Positions 29,300 through 34,457 of a stretch of DNA of 34,457 nucleotides are shown here, one piece after another. The notes under the pieces were generated by a model. It saw nothing but the letters and a program-made list of their open reading frames with translations. It was not told the DNA's origin and made no database searches. The stretch's first letter is position 1; every line of letters begins with the position of its first letter. Source of the stretch: an uncultured Bacteroidales bacterium (GTDB lineage Bacteria; Bacteroidota; Bacteroidia; Bacteroidales; Paludibacteraceae); NCBI GenBank assembly GCA_902774995.1, contig CACYKR010000014.1, positions 1 through 34,457 on the forward strand, read 5' to 3'. Made by a program: the position numbers and the translations under genes.

Positions 29300-30340
29300 A
29301 TGGCAGAGAAACTTACGCCGTCGGCAGAGAAGCTGAAAGCTTTGCAGGCCGCGATGGCAAAGATTGACAAAGAATATGGCAAGGGTGCCATCATGAAATT
29401 GGGAGACGACAAGGTGGAGAATGTAGCCGTTATTCCGACCGGCAGTCTCGGTCTCAACTACGCGCTGGGCGTAGGCGGTTATCCTCGCGGACGTATCATC
29501 GAGATATACGGTCCGGAGTCGTCCGGTAAGACCACACTGGCTATCCATGCCATGGCGGAGGTACAGAAAGCGGGTGGCATTGCGGCTATCATCGACGCCG
29601 AGCATGCTTTCGACCGTTTCTATGCAGAGAAATTAGGAGTCAACACAGATGAGTTGCTTATCGCCCAGCCGGACAGCGGAGAGCAGGGACTCGATATAGC
29701 GGACGAACTCATCCGTTCCGCTGCGGTAGATCTCGTAGTCATCGACTCAGTGGCGGCTCTGACGCCGAAAGCGGAGATTGCAGGGGACATGGGAGATAAC
29801 AAAGTCGGTCTGCAGGCGCGTCTGATGTCACAGGCGTTGCGGAAGATGACCGCTTCGGTCAACAAGACCGGTACTACCGTCATCTTCATCAACCAGCTGC
29901 GTGAGAAGATCGGTGTGATGTTCGGAAACCCGGAGACCACTACAGGAGGTAACGCACTGAAATTCTATGCTTCCGTACGTCTGGATATCCGTAAGACAGG
30001 TCAGATCAAAGACGGCGACCAAGTCAAAGGAAACCAGGTACGCGTGAAGGTGGTGAAGAACAAAGTGGCGCCTCCCTTCAAGAAGGCGGAGTTTGACCTC
30101 ATGTTCAACGAAGGTATTTCCCGCATCGGTGAGATTCTCGATTTCGCAGTGGCAACAGAGGTCATCAAGAAGAGCGGTTCGTTCTTCTCTTATGGCGACA
30201 CCAAATTAGGTCAGGGACGTGACAACGTGAAAGCGGTACTGGCGGACAATCCGGACTTATGCGACGAGATAGAGGCGAAGATCTCCGAGAAGATCAAAGA
30301 AATGGGTCTGGAAGCCGTACTCGACAAAATCAGCAGATAA
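29300..30340 (+). CDS. recA: Recombinase RecA
   Basis: A 346-residue RecA, the ATP-dependent strand-exchange protein. Seen: Walker [10 protein letters not shown] (71-79), the [10 protein letters not shown] segment, [15 protein letters not shown], the DNA-binding loop region around [46 protein letters not shown], and the basic C-terminal domain. Length is normal. Its leader is an AT-rich 8+7-bp repeat with no Shine-Dalgarno. Other recombination genes in the window are recO, radA and xerD. Confidence 0.98.
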   Translation: MAEKLTPSAEKLKALQAAMAKIDKEYGKGAIMKLGDDKVENVAVIPTGSLGLNYALGVGGYPRGRIIEIYGPESSGKTTLAIHAMAEVQKAGGIAAIIDAEHAFDRFYAEKLGVNTDELLIAQPDSGEQGLDIADELIRSAAVDLVVIDSVAALTPKAEIAGDMGDNKVGLQARLMSQALRKMTASVNKTGTTVIFINQLREKIGVMFGNPETTTGGNALKFYASVRLDIRKTGQIKDGDQVKGNQVRVKVVKNKVAPPFKKAEFDLMFNEGISRIGEILDFAVATEVIKKSGSFFSYGDTKLGQGRDNVKAVLADNPDLCDEIEAKISEKIKEMGLEAVLDKISR

Positions 30341-30366
30341 AGGAGGACTAACAGCTTACCGGACCG

Positions 30367-31941
30367 GTGGAGACCAGACAATACATACTTTCTCCGCGCG
30401 AGGCGTACGTAGCCGCGCAGCAATGGAGAGTAGTCAAACGGAGTGTAGATGCACGGCAACGGGAGTTGCACGTGCATCTAACTGTTTTAGTTGACGAGAA
30501 AGGTAATCCCATCGAAAAAAACTCTCAACTCCCTTACCAACCACCTGTCTATCAGGACGTACACTCCGCAGCCCGCTCCGCTATCATTATAGGAGCCGGT
30601 CCCGCAGGGCTCTTTGCCGCACTGACACTGATAGAACAGGGTATCAAACCGGTCATCTACGAGCGCGGCAAAGAGGTCAGCGCCCGCAAACGCGACATAG
30701 CACTGCTCAACAGGAACGAAGGACTCAACCCCGAGTCCAACTACTGTTTCGGCGAAGGAGGAGCCGGTACGTTCTCCGACGGCAAACTCTTCTCGCGGTC
30801 CAAGAAGCGGGGAAACATGCAGCGGGTGATGGAGATCTTCCATTATTTCGGGGCACCGGACACCGTGCTCTACGAGGCACACGCGCATATCGGCAGCGAC
30901 AAACTGCCCGGTATCATCAAAAAAATGCGTGAGTGCATCATCGCCCACGGCGGAGAGATACACTTTGAGACTTGCATAAAAAGTCTCAAAAGTCTAACAG
31001 CCGAAGGCGGTCTTACAGCAAAGCGGTCTTACAGCGAAGCGGTCCTACAGCGTAGCGGTCTGTCGTTGGCAACGCCAATCATATTGGCCATCGGCCATTC
31101 GGCGCATGACACCTACAGGATGTTAGCCGCCGAAGGCGTGGCCCTGGAGACCAAGGGCTTTGCGATGGGTGTGCGGATCGAACACCCCCAAGCCCTCATC
31201 AACAGGCTGATGTATCATCTGACAAAACCCCACCTAACCTCCCCACTTATCAAATATGTCGGCAACGCCTCCTACAGCCTCGTGACGCAGGTGGAGGGAC
31301 GGGGCGTCTATTCGTTCTGTATGTGTCCCGGAGGACATATCGTCCCGGCGGGCAGCAGCGAAGGGACATGTGTGGTGAACGGCATGTCTGCCAGCCATCG
31401 TAACTCCCCTTTCGCCAACAGCGGCATGGTGGTCCAGATCAACCCCGAGGACATCCCCGGCAACGACCCCTTACGCGGCCTGGAATACCAAGAGGCCCTT
31501 GAACACCTCGCCTTTGAGCAAGTTCACAACTCTCAATTCTCAACTTTCAATTCTCAAATCTCTGCCGCTCCCGCGCAGCGGATGCGGGATTTCGTAGAGG
31601 GAAAGCCCTCCAAAGACCTGCCGCCGTGCAGTTATCTGCCGGGCATTGTACCCAGCCGCCTGGACCAATGGCTGCCGCCTCACATAGGCAAACGCCTGCA
31701 GCAGGGATTTCGGGATTTTGACAGGAAGTACCCCGGTTTCCTCACCAACGATGCAGTCATCGTAGGCGTAGAGAGCCGCAGCAGCAGTGCCGTCCGTATC
31801 ACACGGGATCCCGACACGCTGCAATCGGTTTCCACGCCGGGCTTATACCCCTGCGGTGAAGGGGCGGGCTACGCCGGAGGCATCACCTCCTCCGCCCTAG
31901 ACGGCATCAACGCCGCGTTGAAGATTGCCGCTTTGGCATGA
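30367..31941 (+). CDS. FAD-dependent dehydrogenase (COG2509-like)
   Basis: A 524-residue flavoprotein. A 70-residue N-terminal domain (RQYILSPREAYVAAQQWRVVKR) precedes a Rossmann FAD site (GAGPAG at 76-81, ER 99-100). The family motif NYCFGEGGAGTFSDGKLFSRSKKRG, the LAIGHSAHDTYRM region and a C-terminal PCGEGAGYAGGITSSALDG FAD loop follow. Physiological substrate unknown. The start is GTG 30367, the only possible start after an in-frame stop at 30349. An unusual AGGAGG (30341-30346) lies 20 nt upstream, rather far for a Shine-Dalgarno. Repeat-derived peptides occur at residues about 52-55, 209-233, 287-293 and 388-399, so this gene is the most repeat-laden of the window. Confidence 0.88.
   Translation: METRQYILSPREAYVAAQQWRVVKRSVDARQRELHVHLTVLVDEKGNPIEKNSQLPYQPPVYQDVHSAARSAIIIGAGPAGLFAALTLIEQGIKPVIYERGKEVSARKRDIALLNRNEGLNPESNYCFGEGGAGTFSDGKLFSRSKKRGNMQRVMEIFHYFGAPDTVLYEAHAHIGSDKLPGIIKKMRECIIAHGGEIHFETCIKSLKSLTAEGGLTAKRSYSEAVLQRSGLSLATPIILAIGHSAHDTYRMLAAEGVALETKGFAMGVRIEHPQALINRLMYHLTKPHLTSPLIKYVGNASYSLVTQVEGRGVYSFCMCPGGHIVPAGSSEGTCVVNGMSASHRNSPFANSGMVVQINPEDIPGNDPLRGLEYQEALEHLAFEQVHNSQFSTFNSQISAAPAQRMRDFVEGKPSKDLPPCSYLPGIVPSRLDQWLPPHIGKRLQQGFRDFDRKYPGFLTNDAVIVGVESRSSSAVRITRDPDTLQSVSTPGLYPCGEGAGYAGGITSSALDGINAALKIAALA
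30993..31065 (+). repeat. In-frame approx. 16-bp tandem repeat element inside FAD dehydrogenase
   Basis: Units GCGGTCTTACAGCAAA, GCGGTCTTACAGCGAA and GCGGTCCTACAGCGTA, then GCGGTCTGTCG: three exact 16-bp periods. It is translated as GGLTAKRSYSEAVLQRSGLS between two conserved strands of the FAD domain. This is the clearest copy of the family. Confidence 0.9.
31226..31246 (+). repeat. Fragment of C-rich repeat inside FAD dehydrogenase
   Basis: ACCCCACCTAACCTCCCCAC matches the intergenic C-rich repeat at 24383 except for two missing C residues. It encodes KPHLTSP. Confidence 0.55.
31529..31563 (+). repeat. Five-unit heptamer repeat inside FAD dehydrogenase
   Basis: Units ACTCTCA, ATTCTCA, ACTTTCA, ATTCTCA and AATCTCT. 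They are translated as NSQFSTFNSQIS, just before the conserved APAQRMRDFVEGK. Confidence 0.85.
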
Positions 31942-31960
31942 TAATTGCACCACTAAAAAT

Positions 31961-32016
31961 CTAGAAAACCAGAAAAACTAGTAGACTAATAAACTAGTAA
32001 ACTATAAATCTAACAA
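31961..32016 (+). repeat. 8-bp tandem leader repeat before GH28 gene
   Basis: Seven octamers in phase: CTAGAAAA, CCAGAAAA, ACTAGTAG, ACTAATAA, ACTAGTAA, ACTATAAA and TCTAACAA, ending 15 bp before ATG 32032. No sigma-ABfr promoter is visible between the FAD dehydrogenase and this gene. Confidence 0.8.
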
Positions 32017-32031
32017 TCAAAATATAATACG

Positions 32032-33525
32032 ATGAAAAAAATCTTCCTCTCCGCCCTCCTGTTGGGCGCCGCGCTCTTCGCAAGCGCCCAAAGCAAGTAT
32101 GACCATTATTACACCAACCTGCCTATCGAGATCGAGCATGTTCAGGAAGTGAAGTTCCCGGCCACTTCGGTTAACATCGCGCAATACGGCGCTGTCCCTG
32201 ACGGAAAAACCGATTGCACCGAAGCTTTCAACAAAGCCATCAAAGAACTCTCCAAGCAGGGCGGCGGACACGTCATCGTACCGCGCGGCGTGTGGAAAAC
32301 AGGACCTATCCAGCTTCGCAGCAACATCGACCTCCATCTGTCCAAAGGCGCTACTATCCTGGGGTCCGAGAACAAAGAGCTCTATGTACAGAAAGGCGAC
32401 TCCCTGCGCGACGGCAGCAAGAAATGCTATGCGCTCATCCGTGCCTCCAAATGCGAAAACGTCGGCATCACCGGCAAAGGTGTGATTGACGGCCAGGGAT
32501 TTATCTGGCGTCCTATCAAGGAGAAGAAACTCAAACGCGGCGGTGCAGGTGAGTTCTGGGATGAGGCATTGGCACTCGGGGGCACCATCAAGCCGGACGA
32601 CAAGACCTACAGCCTCTGGTATCCCTTCAACCTCAACCCGGAGCTGGGAATCCCCAATATCGCCGCTACCCCGGAGATCCAGGAGAAGATGCGTCCCCAC
32701 CTCGTCAACATCACCGATTCCAAGAATGTGGTCGTTGAGGGTGTGACCCTCCGCAACAGTCCGAAGTTCCACCTGGTGCCGACCCGCATCCGGAACCTCA
32801 TCATTGAGAACGTCACGGTTGACTGCCCGTGGTGGGCGCAAAACGGCGATGCCATGGATCCGGGTAACGTACAGGTGGCGCTGATCGCCGGTTGCCACGT
32901 CAGCGCCGGTGACGACGGTATCTGTATGAAAGGCGGCGTGGGCGACAAGGGTGTTGAAGCCGGCCCGCAACGCGACTTCCTCATCACCAACGACACCGTC
33001 TATCGTGCCCACGGAGGCTTCGTCATCGGCTCGGAGTTCTGCGGAGGCATGCAGCGCCTGATTGTCAAGGATTGTATGTTCGACGGTACGGACATCGGCT
33101 GCCGTTTCAAATCGGCTCCGGGCCGTGGTGGATGGTGCGAGGACATCTACTGCATCAATATCATAATGAAAAATATACGCGAGTCGGCTTTCTTCTTTGA
33201 ATCCGGTTATGCCGACCGTGCTGCCGGTGGCAGGGGAGCAACCGATAACGATGATAAAACGAAATTCTATCCCCATTGGAGCAATTTCACCTTCCGCAAT
33301 ATCACCTGCGTCAACCCGCAAACGGCGGTGGACATCACCGGTCTGAAAGGTCTGCCTGTTCATAACCTGACCTTCGAAGGTGTCAGCTTCTACGGCGTGA
33401 AAGAGGGTATCAAGATGGACTACGCAGAGGACATCACCTTCACCAACTGCCTCATCACTCCCGCCAAGGAGCACACCCTCAAGCACACCAAGAACATCCT
33501 TTTCAACGGCTCCCCGCTGGAATAA
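32032..33525 (+). CDS. Glycoside hydrolase family 28 (polygalacturonase-type)
   Basis: A 497-residue exported enzyme: signal peptide MKKIFLSALLLGAALFASA, an N-terminal VNIAQYGAVPDGKTDCTEAFNKAI motif, then a right-handed parallel beta-helix. The GH28 catalytic set is present in order: N271-G-D273 (QNGDAMDPGN), D294-D295 (GDDGICMK), H327-G-G (AHGGFVIGSE) and R358-x-K360 (CRFKS). GH28 enzymes hydrolyse galacturonosyl or related linkages in pectin. The NGDAMDP form and the long insertion around residues 155-225 suggest a non-endo subtype, possibly an exo- or rhamnogalacturonan-active enzyme. No SusC/SusD pair or other pectin genes are adjacent, so the gene is isolated from a polysaccharide-utilisation locus within this window. 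Confidence 0.92.
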   Translation: MKKIFLSALLLGAALFASAQSKYDHYYTNLPIEIEHVQEVKFPATSVNIAQYGAVPDGKTDCTEAFNKAIKELSKQGGGHVIVPRGVWKTGPIQLRSNIDLHLSKGATILGSENKELYVQKGDSLRDGSKKCYALIRASKCENVGITGKGVIDGQGFIWRPIKEKKLKRGGAGEFWDEALALGGTIKPDDKTYSLWYPFNLNPELGIPNIAATPEIQEKMRPHLVNITDSKNVVVEGVTLRNSPKFHLVPTRIRNLIIENVTVDCPWWAQNGDAMDPGNVQVALIAGCHVSAGDDGICMKGGVGDKGVEAGPQRDFLITNDTVYRAHGGFVIGSEFCGGMQRLIVKDCMFDGTDIGCRFKSAPGRGGWCEDIYCINIIMKNIRESAFFFESGYADRAAGGRGATDNDDKTKFYPHWSNFTFRNITCVNPQTAVDITGLKGLPVHNLTFEGVSFYGVKEGIKMDYAEDITFTNCLITPAKEHTLKHTKNILFNGSPLE

Positions 33526-33573
33526 TACAAAAATTTTGCATTTTTTGTCAGAAATATTTGGTTATATCTAATT

Positions 33574-33709
33574 CCGCCGGAGGACAGCGTATGTCTGTTT
33601 CCGGCGGATTGTATCCGCCGCCTTTCTTTCGTCCCCTTCTCGCGCATCATTGCGCGAGCCCTTATTTCGTTCATTGCGTCCGGATTTTATCCGGACACGG
33701 CTTCGCCGT
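33574..33709. other. Cluster of GC-rich hairpins in intergenic region
   Basis: The 186-bp gap 33526-33711 holds no gene but has successive palindromes. CCGCCGG (33574-33580) can pair with CCGGCGG (33601-33607). CGGCGGAT (33602-33609) can instead pair with ATCCGCCG (33613-33620). CTCGCGCA/TGCGCGAG is at 33639-33658, GTCCGGAT/ATCCGGAC at 33678-33696 and ACGGC/GCCGT at 33697-33709. Lying between convergent genes, one or more probably ends transcription, but the number exceeds what a terminator needs. Confidence 0.8.
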
Positions 33710-33711
33710 CA

Positions 33712-34113
33712 TTAATTCGTAATTTTCAATTCCCTATACATCTGCACATACACATACGTGTACAGACTCCCGTGCCCTTTCTCACCTTCTTTTATGCCGG
33801 CGCGGTACGCTTGAAACCGCTCCTGCCACTCCTTTGCCTCGGCTACTGCCTCGGCGGAACACTCCTCCGGCTTGCGAGCGGCTTTCTCGATGGCATGGGC
33901 ACGTTTCTGCGCGGCTTTGATCAACTCCCGGTTCTGCGTCGCACCCTCGGACCACGCACCCTCATGTTTCTGCATGAAATAAATCTGGTGCTCACTACCG
34001 CTCCCTTGCCGGTGCCGAGACACCAGCCGCATGCCGTGGCTCTCACTGTATTTCTTACTGTCCAAAGCCCCCGTCAGTTGTTCTACAATGTCATGATACT
34101 TTACTTTTCCCAT
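33712..34113 (-). CDS. Small hypothetical protein, unrecognised
   Basis: A 133-residue charged protein (start MGKVKYHDIVEQLTGALDSK) without signal peptide, membrane segment or cysteine. The middle is rich in Arg, His and Gln (RLVSRHRQGSGSEHQIYFMQKHEG). A long helix follows (NRELIKAAQKRAHAIEKAARK, then AEAVAEAKEWQERFQAYRAG), with a closing LYTYVYVQMYRE. It may be nucleic-acid binding, but I recognise no family. The last residues (ELKITN) are encoded by AATTCGT-type heptamers at 33714-33734, so the gene end has been extended or replaced by repeat. A good promoter lies 270 bp upstream, and the long leader contains another repeat array. Confidence 0.65.
   Translation of the reverse strand: MGKVKYHDIVEQLTGALDSKKYSESHGMRLVSRHRQGSGSEHQIYFMQKHEGAWSEGATQNRELIKAAQKRAHAIEKAARKPEECSAEAVAEAKEWQERFQAYRAGIKEGEKGHGSLYTYVYVQMYRELKITN
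33714..33734 (-). repeat. Heptamer repeat at the 3' end of the hypothetical gene
   Basis: On the + strand AATTCGT, AATTTTC and AATTCCC are tandem 7-bp units overlapping the last codons of the - strand gene. Same unit as the MFS leader array at 20506. Confidence 0.65.
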
Positions 34114-34210
34114 AGCAATAATTTTTTAGGTTTGTATATTTTTTAAGGTTTGTTTCTTTGTCAGCCTCCTCCCCGCATTCATTTGTTTTTGTATGTTTTT
34201 CGTGGCTAAT

Positions 34211-34359
34211 GATGGGGGTTTATAGTATTGCAATGAATTTCTGTATAATCGTCACCGTGGATGCATACTGAGCTAGACGATACCTAGACCATACCTAGAC
34301 CATATAAACTACGTCACAGGTACATCACTCCCCTGTCCTTTACCCCTGCAACCCCCATC
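34211..34359 (-). other. Long-range inverted repeat in the leader of the hypothetical gene
   Basis: GATGGGGGTT (34211-34220) and AACCCCCATC (34350-34359) are exact 10-bp inverted copies with 129 bp between them. They enclose the 11-bp array at 34273-34305. In the - strand transcript they would form a closing stem for a structured leader. The stretch 34114-34383 has no ORF that I can support. Confidence 0.6.
34273..34305. repeat. 11-bp tandem array, three units
   Basis: CTAGACGATAC, CTAGACCATAC and CTAGACCATAT, exactly 11 bp each, inside the leader of the - strand hypothetical gene and inside the 10-bp inverted repeat. Confidence 0.87.
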
Positions 34360-34383
34360 TTTCCGTTTTACACTTTTCCGCTG

Positions 34384-34415
34384 CAAAGGTACAACAAAAA
34401 ATCGACATATGCAAA
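34384..34415 (-). promoter_or_regulatory. Promoter of the hypothetical gene, long leader
   Basis: On the - strand TTTG (34415-34412) in TTTGCATATGTC, a 20-bp spacer, and TACCTTTG (34391-34384). The start codon is at 34113, giving a leader of about 265 nt, much longer than any other in the window. Confidence 0.85.
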
Positions 34416-34457
34416 TTTTGTTCCCATTTCCTGTAATACATCCGCCCTGTATTCTCT

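Noticed and set aside
30341-30346. AGGAGG as Shine-Dalgarno for the FAD dehydrogenase
   Set aside because: It is about 20 nt from the GTG start, beyond normal spacing, and SD sequences are scarcely used in this lineage. Kept only as an oddity.
32017-33486. 489-codon open frame on the - strand opposite the GH28 gene
   Set aside because: The + strand frame has a signal peptide and complete GH28 motifs. The antisense product has no recognisable features and results from codon bias in GC-rich DNA.
33526-33560. AT-rich stem ACAAAAA/TTTTTGT after GH28 as terminator
   Set aside because: The stem has no G-C pairs and would be very weak. The GC-rich hairpins just downstream are better candidates.

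Overview
The window is a gene-dense stretch of the core chromosome of a Bacteroidota bacterium, most likely an uncultured gut-type member of the Bacteroidales. The evidence is sigma-ABfr-type promoters (TTTG, 20 nt, TAnnTTTG), near absence of Shine-Dalgarno sequences, and lineage-typical families (DUF3127, DUF4954, DUF4924, DUF5686, DUF6089). Gene order is also typical: DUF6089 gene-uppS-bamA-ompH-ompH, and rplY-pth. Nearly all genes lie on the + strand in tightly overlapping operons. Only murI and the last small gene are on the - strand. I see no IS element, prophage, CRISPR array or rRNA.

Layout. 1-2839: 3' part of pgk, a DUF3127 protein with an SSB-like C-terminal tip, a membrane-anchored phosphoesterase and recO. 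2874-6120: promoter, rpmH, rbfA, a LolC/E-type ABC permease, a lipoprotein and xerD. 6124-8553: a large DUF5686 outer-membrane protein. 8635-10875: convergent/divergent murI and dnaN, sharing a symmetrical promoter region. 10886-15105: a DUF4954 protein, rnz and radA. 15131-20365: envelope biogenesis operon (DUF6089 barrel, uppS, bamA, two Skp-like chaperones). 20398-24067: a 38-residue ORF, an MFS transporter, murF and a membrane coiled-coil protein. 24138-28555: a promoter driving tRNA-Gln(UUG), rplY, pth, an LtaS-like sulfatase, an S4-domain protein and a DUF4924 protein. 28568-31941: nth, recA and a FAD-dependent dehydrogenase. 32032-34415: a GH28 polygalacturonase, a cluster of hairpins, and an unrecognised small gene with a long structured leader.

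Genome maintenance (recO, xerD, dnaN, radA, nth, recA), envelope construction (murI, murF, uppS, bamA, ompH, LolC/E-like permease) and translation (rpmH, rbfA, rplY, pth, S4 protein, tRNA-Gln) dominate.

The most unusual content is not a gene. The window is sprinkled with short periodic repeats of 7, 8, 11 and about 16 bp. Some are inserted in frame into surface-loop positions of conserved proteins (radA, the FAD dehydrogenase, DUF5686, ABC permease, murF, coiled-coil protein, LtaS-like protein). Others form the AT-rich leader immediately before start codons (recA, MFS, pth, GH28, the mini-ORF). Three intergenic arrays share an exact 11-bp period although their unit sequences differ. I regard this repeat landscape as the best candidate for an undescribed system.
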